Shown piece after piece: positions 25,784 to 33,446 of a stretch of DNA of 64,000 nt. Source of the stretch: Candidatus Sericytochromatia bacterium S15B-MN24 CBMW_12 (GTDB lineage: Bacteria > Cyanobacteriota > Sericytochromatia > S15B-MN24 > UBA4093). Made by a program: the position numbers and the translations under genes. How positions within the stretch are numbered: position 1 is the stretch's first letter; each line of letters begins with the position of its first letter. The stretch lies in NCBI GenBank assembly GCA_002083825.1, contig DAZV01000057.1:1-64000 (forward strand), in the 5' to 3' direction. The notes beneath the pieces are model-generated. The model was not told where the DNA came from. It saw only the letters and a program-made list of their open reading frames with translations, and did not search any database.

Positions 25784-27235
25784 TCAGTCGAGTGCGAAGG
25801 CACGCAGCAACAGGTGGGTCAGCATCCAGGTCATGTACCCCGCGATTCCCACCGTGTAGGCCCCTCCGAACGCGCTGTACCACAGGAAGGCCCGATGCTC
25901 GCGCGGGGTCCTGGCTTCCGAGACGCCGACTTCCTTTCCGAGCATGCTTGCCATTCGCTCGTCCAGCGAGGCGAAGGCCCGAGAGCGCAGGTTGGGTATC
26001 TCCAGCCAATCGGTGAGGATGTAATACCCGTCGAGCTTGAGCAGGGGGTTGAGGTTGGCCAGGGTCGAAACCATGGTCACCGCCACGAACTGGGCCAGGA
26101 CCAAGGCCACGGCGGAAGGCATCGGCAGCCACGCCCAGGCGATGGCAAAGAGGGAGGCCACGGCGAGTTGAACGTAGATCCCCGCCGCGCCCACGATCAT
26201 GCGGTCGCGCTTCGAGGCGAAGCGGTGGGCGTCGCTGACGTCGCAAAAGGCCATGGGAGCCAGGACGTAAAGCATGATGCCCATGCGCCGGACTTGGCCG
26301 CCGAAGGCCCGGCAGGCCATGGCATGGCCGTATTCATGGATGATCGAGGAAAGCAGCATGGCGGCGATGAAGCTTCCGACCCCTCCCGCCCAGCGATGCG
26401 TCACGTTTCCGACGACCAGCGTCCAGAGGGAGTTTCCCTGAACGGAAAGCACGCCTGCGGCCAGCGTGACCAGGAGCAAGACGAGTATCAGGCCCGTACT
26501 CGAGAACAGAAGGCGCCCCAGGGGGAACGTTCGATCGAGCAGCTTGCTGGGATCATGAAAGGGAATCCGGACCTGCACCCAGCGGGCCCATCCGGAAGGC
26601 GTCGGGGGAGCAGGGTTGCTCGCGAGATGGGCTTCCGCATCGGGGACGGCGGTCTTGCTTTCCATGCGGATCATGCCGAGGGCCCAGAGCCGGGTGGTCA
26701 GGGTGAGCAGTTGCTCCGGCCAGACCAGTTGCTCGGTCTCCTCCCAGAAACGCCGCGCGATGGCCCCGAAGCTCGTCTCCGAGACGAGGCTTTCCGCGAG
26801 CGCGAATTCCGCCACGCTCAGCTGAACGTGGCGTTCCGCCATGGAAAGGACGACGGCCTGACGGTGGGTTTCGTTCACTCGCGTGACGCCGAGGTCGTCG
26901 TTCCAGCGGAACAGCCCGAGGCTTCGCCAGAGGGGGGACGCGAGGACCGCCTGCGCCTCGAGTGCCTTGGAAATCTGAGCTTCGGAGCACTTCCCGCTGG
27001 CTATCAAGATCTCGCCCAAGAGGTGCGGATCGGACTTTTGAGCGTCAAGGGCCAGCGCGACGTCCTCGGACTTCGCCAAACCGAGTTCCACCAGGACCTC
27101 GCCTATCAGGCGCGGCTGGGGATCGAAGCGAAGGAGCCCCTCGATGAGGTCCGGCGACGTAGAGCGCTCGGACTTACGGGTAGGGGGGGAGTCGGCCGCA
27201 TTTTCGTTGGGAAATCGTGAGGTTTGGTCCATCAT
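25784..27235 (-). CDS. M50 peptide zinc metalloprotease with N-terminal MshEN-like repeats
   Basis: A 483-residue membrane protease. Two tandem repeats at about 40-95 (RLIGEVLVELGLAKSEDVAL and HLLGEILIASGKCSEAQISK) follow the RLGExLVxxG pattern of MshEN domains, some of which bind c-di-GMP. After a linker come about six hydrophobic segments with the S2P zinc motif HEYGHA and the second signature NLNPLLKLDGYY, as in YydH-type peptide metalloproteases of peptide-maturation loci. It lies divergent from a precursor-like gene and a radical SAM gene. The start is ATG 27235 or the next codon. TATGAT (27272-27277, minus) is a candidate -10. Confidence 0.85.
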   Translation of the reverse strand: MMDQTSRFPNENAADSPPTRKSERSTSPDLIEGLLRFDPQPRLIGEVLVELGLAKSEDVALALDAQKSDPHLLGEILIASGKCSEAQISKALEAQAVLASPLWRSLGLFRWNDDLGVTRVNETHRQAVVLSMAERHVQLSVAEFALAESLVSETSFGAIARRFWEETEQLVWPEQLLTLTTRLWALGMIRMESKTAVPDAEAHLASNPAPPTPSGWARWVQVRIPFHDPSKLLDRTFPLGRLLFSSTGLILVLLLVTLAAGVLSVQGNSLWTLVVGNVTHRWAGGVGSFIAAMLLSSIIHEYGHAMACRAFGGQVRRMGIMLYVLAPMAFCDVSDAHRFASKRDRMIVGAAGIYVQLAVASLFAIAWAWLPMPSAVALVLAQFVAVTMVSTLANLNPLLKLDGYYILTDWLEIPNLRSRAFASLDERMASMLGKEVGVSEARTPREHRAFLWYSAFGGAYTVGIAGYMTWMLTHLLLRAFALD

Positions 27236-27261
27236 GTATCAGCATCGGTAAGGGCAGGGGG

Positions 27262-27271
27262 ACGCTAGCGT
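27262..27271. promoter_or_regulatory. Palindrome ACGCTAGCGT next to the protease -10
   Basis: A perfect 10-bp palindrome directly beside the TATGAT -10 candidate on the minus strand, a position where a repressor would block initiation. Weak evidence by itself. Confidence 0.35.
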
Positions 27272-27386
27272 ATCATACCCTGCCAAGCGTGGAATCACGC
27301 CATTGCGGGCCGGATCTGAGGTCATCGTGAAGGTTGCGTAAATATTGCACCCGCATTAAGCAAGCGTAGGACCTGGTTCAAATGTT

Positions 27387-27416
27387 GGTTATTGCTGGTT
27401 CTTGGCGGTTATTGGC
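27387..27416 (+). promoter_or_regulatory. Three tandem 10-bp direct repeats upstream of the precursor gene
   Basis: GGTTATTGCT, GGTTCTTGGC and GGTTATTGGC follow each other without spacers (period 10), about 70-100 nt upstream of the precursor start. The period is one helical turn, and both sequence and period differ from the 11-bp TTAA arrays. It may be an operator for the locus. Confidence 0.5.
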
Positions 27417-27485
27417 TGCGTGAAGAGGGTAGGATGAGCTAGACGGATGATACAGGCAATCCCCTTGCTGGAAGGAGACCGATGT

Positions 27486-27698
27486 ATGAACAACAAGCAA
27501 GTCATTGAGTTCGTGAATCGCCTTGCCGTTGATGAGACGCTTCGCGGCAACCTCGAGGCCGACTTCGAGGGAACGCTTTCCGAGAACGCTATCTCGCTCA
27601 CGGCGCGGGAGTTGTCGTCGCTGAAGGCCAGCTGGCGCTTCATCAAGGATGTCGACCCGATGGAGCTCGAGGCTCGCTTCGTCGCCGACGACTGCTAG
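27486..27698 (+). CDS. Candidate ribosomally made precursor peptide
   Basis: A 70-residue peptide starting MNNKQVIEFVNRLAVDETLR. The acidic, helical N-terminal two-thirds, with FVNRLAVDETLRGNL and AISLTARELSSL, resembles Nif11 or Franean1_4349-type leader peptides, though I cannot assign a family. The C-terminal part (SWRFIKDVDPMELEARFVADDC) ends in the protein's only cysteine. The start is ATG 27486, with AAGGAG 8 nt upstream; an upstream in-frame ATG at 27447 has no SD. A terminator-like hairpin follows, then a radical SAM gene, the usual arrangement for a highly expressed RiPP precursor. No clear GG or GA cleavage motif is visible. Confidence 0.6.
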   Translation: MNNKQVIEFVNRLAVDETLRGNLEADFEGTLSENAISLTARELSSLKASWRFIKDVDPMELEARFVADDC

Positions 27699-27720
27699 GC
27701 CGCATCGAAAAGGTATCCTC

Positions 27721-27758
27721 CGGGGGAGGGCGGCGAGGGCTGCCTGTCCCCCGTTTTT
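27721..27758 (+). terminator. Intrinsic attenuator between precursor and radical SAM genes
   Basis: CGGGGGA (27721-27727) faces TCCCCCG (27747-27753) and is followed at once by TTTTT. It lies 23 nt after the precursor stop and 19 nt before the radical SAM start, so partial read-through would give much more precursor than enzyme mRNA. Confidence 0.8.
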
Positions 27759-27776
27759 GATCAAGGAATCTCACGA

Positions 27777-28796
27777 ATGCCTCACGAGCGCGACATCTTT
27801 CACCTTCAGCTCTCGGTGACCAACGCCTGCAACTTGCAGTGCGTTCACTGCTACCGCGAGGAGACCAAGGCCTTCCGGGATGAACTATCGGTCGAGGAGA
27901 TGATCGCACTCTTCCAGGATTTCAAGGCTTTTTCCGAGCGCCTCGACATGGACGGAGTGGTGACGTTCGGCGGGGGAGAGCCGTTGCTGCGACGGGATCT
28001 GGGGCTTCTCGCCAAGGTCGCCCATTCCGCCGGGCTGGGCGTCCGCGTCATCTCCAACGGAGTGCTATCGGCCAAGCAGGCTGAAAACCTGGCCGACTGG
28101 GGTATCCGCCTGGTCCAGATCAGCGTCGATGGCGCGACCGCCGAGGTGCACGATCGCGTGCGTGGCCAGGGCATGTTCGATCGCACCATGGAGGGCATCC
28201 GTCACCTCGTGGCGGCGGGCATCACCGTGAACCTCAAGGCCACCCTGATGAAGGGCTACAACGATCACCAGATCCCCGAGTTCTTCGCGCTCGCCAACGC
28301 GGCCAAGGTCCCCGTCCTGTCCTTCGGTCGACTCATCCCCATCGGGGCGGGCGCCGATCTCATGCGCCTGACGCCTGAGGAGTATCGCCACATCTACGAC
28401 CAAATATCCGAGGAAGCCATGCGCTCTCCCGAAACCCGCGTCGAGTTCCGCGAGCCCGGTTTCGACCGCTCCATGGCCTGGGGACGGAAGCAGGACTTTC
28501 GCTCCAGCGAGGGAAATCGTCACCTCGCCATCGATGCGGATGGCACCGTCTACTCCAGTCGCCGCATGGGCGAGAAGATCGGCAATATCCGCCGCTCCTC
28601 GCTCGACGAGCTCTGGCAGCATCCTCTGCTCGTCACCCTCCGCGAGGGGCAGGTGAAGGGTAAGTGCCAATCCTGCGAGCTCTACGCGGTCTGCAAGGGT
28701 GGCTCGCGCGCGGCTGCCTTCGCCTCGACCGCCGATCCGCTCGCCGAGGATCCGGATTGCTGGTTCAGTCCCGCGCGTCTTCCGGTCAACGCGTAA
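27777..28796 (+). CDS. Radical SAM/SPASM peptide-modifying enzyme
   Basis: A 339-residue radical SAM protein. The [4Fe-4S] motif is CNLQCVHCY (Cys-x3-Cys-x2-Cys, about residue 20), followed by the SAM-contact GGGEPL. The C-terminal SPASM-type region (about 295-335) carries CQSCELYAVCKGG and a further Cys near the end, enough for an auxiliary cluster. Such enzymes make thioether, C-C or epimerised centres in RiPPs, or mature enzyme cofactors. Its neighbours (a small Cys-ending peptide, a peptide metalloprotease, an ASKHA protein) favour peptide modification. The next gene starts inside its stop codon (TAATG). Confidence 0.9.
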   Translation: MPHERDIFHLQLSVTNACNLQCVHCYREETKAFRDELSVEEMIALFQDFKAFSERLDMDGVVTFGGGEPLLRRDLGLLAKVAHSAGLGVRVISNGVLSAKQAENLADWGIRLVQISVDGATAEVHDRVRGQGMFDRTMEGIRHLVAAGITVNLKATLMKGYNDHQIPEFFALANAAKVPVLSFGRLIPIGAGADLMRLTPEEYRHIYDQISEEAMRSPETRVEFREPGFDRSMAWGRKQDFRSSEGNRHLAIDADGTVYSSRRMGEKIGNIRRSSLDELWQHPLLVTLREGQVKGKCQSCELYAVCKGGSRAAAFASTADPLAEDPDCWFSPARLPVNA

Positions 28797-29956
28797 TGCC
28801 CAAGGCTCTAGGCATCGACCTTGGCAACGCCAAGGTCAAATTCTGCTTGCTGGAAACCACCTCTCTGGACGCGGTCCCCCAGGGCTTTTCGGCAAGCTGG
28901 GGTGGAGGCCTCATTCCCTTCACCGCCAAGCTGCTTCCGGATCGGCAAGAAGACTTCGAGACGGGCTTTCCCGCGGCGCTGGCACGGTTCATGATAGCTC
29001 ATGCACTCGCACCCGAGGATCTGGACGTGGTGGTCGTTTCCACCAGCCACTTCTTCGCCTATCCCTCGTTCGAGGCCGCCCATCGTCATACCTTGAACTT
29101 GCTGGAGCGCTGCTTCATCCCCGAAACTGTCCGCCTGCTCGGATCCGAGGGGCGGCTCTACTCGCTCGCGGAGGCCCGCAAACTCGAGGGGCGAGAAGTC
29201 GTGAGGTTTGCGGCCACCAAGTTCTGGGGCTCGGCTTATCTCGCGTCGAAGTTGATACGCGACGGCATCTCCATCGACATCGGAACCAGCTCGACGGATC
29301 TGGTTCCGATCGTGGCCGGCGTGCCGGATCCCGAAGCCCAGCGCGACCCCGATGCCTACAATCTGGGGCGCCTTGCGACCGAGCGCTTCATCTGGTACGG
29401 AATGACGGCGACCCCTCTGGATTACATCAGTCATGAGGCCGAAGCGGATGGGGCGCGCTGGCTTCTCTACCCCAGGATGGCCAAGACGGAAGTCTTGACG
29501 TCGCTACTCGCCCTGGCCCCGCGGGATCTCACCGAGGCGCATGCCTACGGGGGAAGGTTTCCCAGCATCGAGGCTTCGCGTTACCAGCTGGCTCAGGCCT
29601 GCGGGCTGGACGTGGCGTTGATCGGGGAGGGGACCTTGAAGGCGATCGCCGAGGATCTCTCCCGCCGCATGGTCGATCGCATTGCCGAGAGCATTCGCAA
29701 GGTCGCCGCTCACGCGGGGATCTTTTCGCTCGACGAAGCCCAGGGTGCGGTCATGGGGCTAGGACGCGCGACGGTGGCGCGCGAGGCCATGGTTCGGGCG
29801 GGCTTCCGTCCGGAACACCTGGTGGACGTCGAGGACGTTCTGGGGGAAGGGCTGTCGAGTGTCTCGACGGCTTACGGCGCCGCCCTCAAGGGGCTCGAAG
29901 CCGTGCTCGGCACGGAGCTGAGTATTCCGGAACCGAGCCTCATGCCGTCAACTTGA
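28796..29956 (+). CDS. MfnF-like ASKHA-family protein
   Basis: A 386-residue protein opening with an ASKHA ATP-binding motif (ALGIDLGNAKVKFCLLE). The central SIDIGTSSTDLVPIVAG is the second phosphate motif and is closely patterned on the DIGSTTTDIIPI of H4MPT-linked C1-transfer proteins (MfnF, hydantoinase/oxoprolinase relatives). The following RLATERFIWYGMTATPLDYI and YGGRFPSIEASRYQLAQACG also align by eye. MfnF makes a methanofuran intermediate, but nothing here indicates methanofuran synthesis. Translational coupling to the radical SAM gene (TAATG) suggests joint action. It overlaps the convergent SpoIIE gene by 17 nt. Confidence 0.75.
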   Translation: MPKALGIDLGNAKVKFCLLETTSLDAVPQGFSASWGGGLIPFTAKLLPDRQEDFETGFPAALARFMIAHALAPEDLDVVVVSTSHFFAYPSFEAAHRHTLNLLERCFIPETVRLLGSEGRLYSLAEARKLEGREVVRFAATKFWGSAYLASKLIRDGISIDIGTSSTDLVPIVAGVPDPEAQRDPDAYNLGRLATERFIWYGMTATPLDYISHEAEADGARWLLYPRMAKTEVLTSLLALAPRDLTEAHAYGGRFPSIEASRYQLAQACGLDVALIGEGTLKAIAEDLSRRMVDRIAESIRKVAAHAGIFSLDEAQGAVMGLGRATVAREAMVRAGFRPEHLVDVEDVLGEGLSSVSTAYGAALKGLEAVLGTELSIPEPSLMPST

Positions 29957-32363
29957 GCGTGACCAGCGTGATATCGTCGAAGGGGATTCCATCGCCCGTG
30001 AAGTCGCGGATCTCTCCGAGAATTCGCTCCTGAATCTGGTGGGGAGATAGCCCGAGGTTCTGCGTGATGAGCGCTTCCACCCGCTCTTCCCCGAACTGCT
30101 CTCGCTCCGGGTTCATCGCGTCCTCGGCACCATCCGAGTAGAGCACCAGCATGTCGCCAGCGTTCATGGTGATGGTCTGCTCCGTATAGCTCATCGTGCC
30201 CATCACTCCCAGGGAGACTCCCTTCGCTTCGAGCCTGCCCACGCTGCCTATCGGGAAGGGGTTTCCGGCGTTGGCGAAGCAAAGGCTCTTGTCCCGCGCG
30301 TCGTAGATGGCGTAGAAGGCCGTGACGAACATCTTGTTGGAGGGACGGTTGAGGTAGATCAGCGCGTTGGCCTTGGCCATGACCGAAGCAGCCGAATCGT
30401 TGCCGCCGGCGATGGAGCGGAAGATGACGAGGGTCATGGCCATCATGAGGGCCGCCGGAACACCCTTTCCGGAGACGTCGCCTATCAGGATACCCAGTCG
30501 GTTCTCATCGATCCGGATGACGTCGTAGAAATCGCCGCCGACTTCCAGGGCGGGCTTGGAGATGGCCGCCAGTTCGATACCGGGAAGGGTGGGGATCTTG
30601 GCGGGGAGGAGTCCGGCCTGGACTTCGGCGGCGATTTCCAGTTCGCGCTTGAGGCGAACCTGGCTCGCCACCTGGCCGATGAGCTGGGTGATCTTGAGCC
30701 AGACGGCCAACTGCTGGGCGAGGTTGACCAAGAGTAGGCGGTCGATCTCCTTGTATTCCAGGTCCGACTTGCGGGAGCCTATCAGCACGCAGCCGATGAT
30801 AGTGTCCTTGTCGAGCAGAGGCAGGGCCAGCGCGCGCATGATGCCTCCGAACGCCGCGTGTTCGTCGGAGATGGGTTTGCCGGTTCGGCTCAGGTTGGCG
30901 AAGTTCGGATCGTTCACCGAGAGCGTGAGCTTGCTGCTTGGTCCGAGGCCGAGGGATTCCTTGAGGTGAAGCTCGTCGGTGCCCTCCTGGCGCAGCAAGA
31001 TGGCGAGGCTGCCCGGGTGGAGCGCGTGCTCCACCTGTTTAACGAAGGCGCAGAGCAACTGCTGGGAGTCGATGGTTTCTCGGGCCTCGTCGCCGAACTC
31101 GGAGACGATCTTCTGGAAGTCGTAGCCGGTTCGGAAGAAGATGCGATCGACCATGATCTTGACGCGGTCGCGCATGGGGGCGAAGGCCAGGGTGACGGTC
31201 ACGGTCGCCAGGATATTGGCTAACGCCGAATGGTTCCCCATCAGCATGCGCACGCCGCCGATCATGAGGAAGTAAAGGCCGAAAAGGGCCGAGGTGACGA
31301 TGGCGTAGGTGATGGTCCGTTTGACGATGACGTCGATGTTGAAGAGCTTGTGGCGGACGATGGTGTAGGCGACCGAAAGCGGGAAGAGGGTGATCGCGAG
31401 ATAGGCGAGCTCGGCGCCTGGGAACGAGAGCCCGAAGAAAAAGCCGATATTGACGGCAATCGCCGGGACGAACGCCATGGAGGCCCCGGTGAGGATCACC
31501 TTCGCTTGAGAGCGCTGAAGGACGGTGCTGGTAGGGCTTTTCATGGTCCAGACGGCGGCTGCGGGGAGGCTCACCGTGCCCAGCGAACCGTAGGCCGTGA
31601 GCAGGAGGTAGGTCGAGAACCACCGTTCCGCGGCGAAGTAGCTGCCCAGGATGAAGAGCGTGACCAAGCCACCGAGGCCGAAGCTTGCCCAGCGAATCCA
31701 TGGGTGTCGATCGAGGATGGGCATCCTTCGTGGCAACTGCATGGCCAGATCGATAGCGAAGGTCCCGAGCAGGCAGAAGGCCGCTGTGTGGGGAACCAGC
31801 GCGAAGAAATAGGTGGTCGAGGCCTCGAAGTGGCTGAGAAAGAAGAACGCGAAGATCAAGCAGAACAGCAAGTGGGCTCTTGCAACCGGATCTCGGGGCT
31901 TGACGATCGAAACGAACGCTCCGATGAGAATGTGGAAGAAGCCCATCAACCAGAAGGAGCCGAAGATCCCCGACCAGTCCCAGAACGAATAGGTCTGGGT
32001 GGGAACCACCTTGGTCAAGCGCTTGGCCTCGCCCGGCCCGAAGGCGCGTTCGATTTCGTAAGTGATGTTGCTTCCCACCGGTTTGGCGGCTGCGTAGCGG
32101 TAGATCATCTCGCTGGAGGCGACGGGCATGCCATCCATGGCGATGATCCTGTCGGCTGCCTGCATGCCCGCTTGAATTCCGTTCCAGCGCGGGGAGTAGA
32201 GCGAATCCAGGCACTGGTTCTGGAGGACCAGAAAGCCCGGGAACGAGCGATTGATCCACCCCATGGACAGCACGAGGCAAGCGGCACTGAACACGATCAA
32301 GAGAGAGATCGTCATCCAGAAGCCGGTTTTTTCGGCGATACGAGGCATGGTTAGCGTATTCAT
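29940..32363 (-). CDS. Membrane-bound SpoIIE/RsbU-type PP2C phosphatase
   Basis: An 807-residue protein. One transmembrane helix (about 14-36) is followed by a PDZ-like periplasmic segment (about 55-115; GIQAGMQAADRIIAMDGMPV), a block of roughly seven to eight transmembrane helices (about 130-390), a GAF-like domain (about 425-565), a coiled linker (RLKRELEIAAEVQAGLLP) and a PP2C domain with GGDFYDV, GDVSGKGVPAALMM, LYSDGAEDA and FDDITLV. It is likely the phosphatase that reactivates the STAS protein at 12713-13063. No clear SD precedes ATG 32363. It lies 9 nt downstream of the terpene-cyclase-like gene. Confidence 0.9.
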   Translation of the reverse strand: MNTLTMPRIAEKTGFWMTISLLIVFSAACLVLSMGWINRSFPGFLVLQNQCLDSLYSPRWNGIQAGMQAADRIIAMDGMPVASSEMIYRYAAAKPVGSNITYEIERAFGPGEAKRLTKVVPTQTYSFWDWSGIFGSFWLMGFFHILIGAFVSIVKPRDPVARAHLLFCLIFAFFFLSHFEASTTYFFALVPHTAAFCLLGTFAIDLAMQLPRRMPILDRHPWIRWASFGLGGLVTLFILGSYFAAERWFSTYLLLTAYGSLGTVSLPAAAVWTMKSPTSTVLQRSQAKVILTGASMAFVPAIAVNIGFFFGLSFPGAELAYLAITLFPLSVAYTIVRHKLFNIDVIVKRTITYAIVTSALFGLYFLMIGGVRMLMGNHSALANILATVTVTLAFAPMRDRVKIMVDRIFFRTGYDFQKIVSEFGDEARETIDSQQLLCAFVKQVEHALHPGSLAILLRQEGTDELHLKESLGLGPSSKLTLSVNDPNFANLSRTGKPISDEHAAFGGIMRALALPLLDKDTIIGCVLIGSRKSDLEYKEIDRLLLVNLAQQLAVWLKITQLIGQVASQVRLKRELEIAAEVQAGLLPAKIPTLPGIELAAISKPALEVGGDFYDVIRIDENRLGILIGDVSGKGVPAALMMAMTLVIFRSIAGGNDSAASVMAKANALIYLNRPSNKMFVTAFYAIYDARDKSLCFANAGNPFPIGSVGRLEAKGVSLGVMGTMSYTEQTITMNAGDMLVLYSDGAEDAMNPEREQFGEERVEALITQNLGLSPHQIQERILGEIRDFTGDGIPFDDITLVTLKLTA

Positions 32364-32372
32364 TACTGAGGC

Positions 32373-33440
32373 TTATACCCGGGAGGCGGCTTGAATAGTC
32401 ATTCTCGCCGTGAGCAATGCCCCCAAGATAATGGCCGTGGCGACTTCACGGCTCTGGTAGGCGCTACGCCCCAAGGTGAAGTAAAGAGGTTCAGCCGCCC
32501 ACCCGCCATCATTTGCTTGCTGCGTGACGAGCCAAGCGGCGGCGCGTTGCAGGGCAAGCTGGCCCTCTGGGGGAGTCCAGTCCCGTCCGGCTGCCAGGGC
32601 TTCGATGCAGAACGCGGTTTCCTGAGCGGCGGCGCGCATAGCCTCGTCGGGGGCCTGCTCGACCGGAGCGCGAAGTGGAGCCCAGGAACCTTCGAGAGCT
32701 TGGCGTTCGATCATGCTCGCCAGGGCGGCTTGGATTGCAGGGCGAGTTTCGGGAGCCAGGTGAGGCAAAAGATCGGTGACCTTGCGCAGGGCACGGACCA
32801 CCTGAAAGGTTCCATAGCCCCATCCCCAGTACCAGTAGCCCGCCCAGCCTTCCGGAGATCGCCTTTGAATGAGCCAGCGAGCGCCTTTTTCGAGCTGCGC
32901 CGCGTAGCGTTCGGGATCATAGGTGGCCAATGCATCGAGAAGGTTGGCCAGCACTTCCGGATGGCAGAGGTCGTCCCCGCCGGCCCAGCTGAGGCGGGCG
33001 TTCTCGGCGGCTAGGGCATCCGTGACCAGCCATGTATTGCAACTTCCGTCGGGGTGGAAGTTGCTATCCAGCATGGCGAGTGGTCCCGCGAGGATCGTGT
33101 CGCGATCCTCCCAGTCCGTGAGCGTGAGCACGTGGATGACGTGGGCCAGATCATCGGCATCCGGTGGGATCTGCGGGAAGAGGTTAAAGTAGCGCCAGCC
33201 CGTATCGTCGCCCAGGGCGACGATGGTTTCAACCTCGCGGCGGGCGAGTTCAACCGCCACGCTTGAGTTCAGCTCCGGGCGAGCCAGGGCTAGCGCGATG
33301 AACGACAGTGGGAAGACGGTCCCGATGAGTAGGGGCGCGCCGCGAAAGCCGGCCTGGATTTCCCAGGCATCCCGGAAGCCCGAGCTTCCTGCTGCAATCA
33401 GGAAGCCCAGCGCCCGGGAAATGGAGGCATCGGAGGGCAT
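32373..33440 (-). CDS. Terpene-cyclase/prenyltransferase-fold protein
   Basis: A 355-residue alpha/alpha-barrel protein with several PFTB/QW-type repeats (DGSCNTWL, EGSWAPL, NDGGWAAEPLYFT). An Asp-rich PPDADDLAHVIHVL motif resembles the DxDD acid motif of class II terpene cyclases such as squalene-hopene cyclase. At about half the length of those enzymes (roughly 620-720 residues) it would be a single-barrel form, so activity is uncertain. It lies 6 nt after accA and 9 nt before the SpoIIE gene, apparently in the accD-accA transcript. No isoprenoid genes are nearby. GAGGT before ATG 33440 supports the start. Confidence 0.7.
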   Translation of the reverse strand: MPSDASISRALGFLIAAGSSGFRDAWEIQAGFRGAPLLIGTVFPLSFIALALARPELNSSVAVELARREVETIVALGDDTGWRYFNLFPQIPPDADDLAHVIHVLTLTDWEDRDTILAGPLAMLDSNFHPDGSCNTWLVTDALAAENARLSWAGGDDLCHPEVLANLLDALATYDPERYAAQLEKGARWLIQRRSPEGWAGYWYWGWGYGTFQVVRALRKVTDLLPHLAPETRPAIQAALASMIERQALEGSWAPLRAPVEQAPDEAMRAAAQETAFCIEALAAGRDWTPPEGQLALQRAAAWLVTQQANDGGWAAEPLYFTLGRSAYQSREVATAIILGALLTARMTIQAASRV

Positions 33441-33446
33441 GAGACC

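Noticed and set aside
29940-32363. Two-component histidine kinase reading of the membrane protein
   Set aside because: The multi-helix N-terminus recalls sensor kinases, but the C-terminus has PP2C motifs and no H-box or HATPase boxes.
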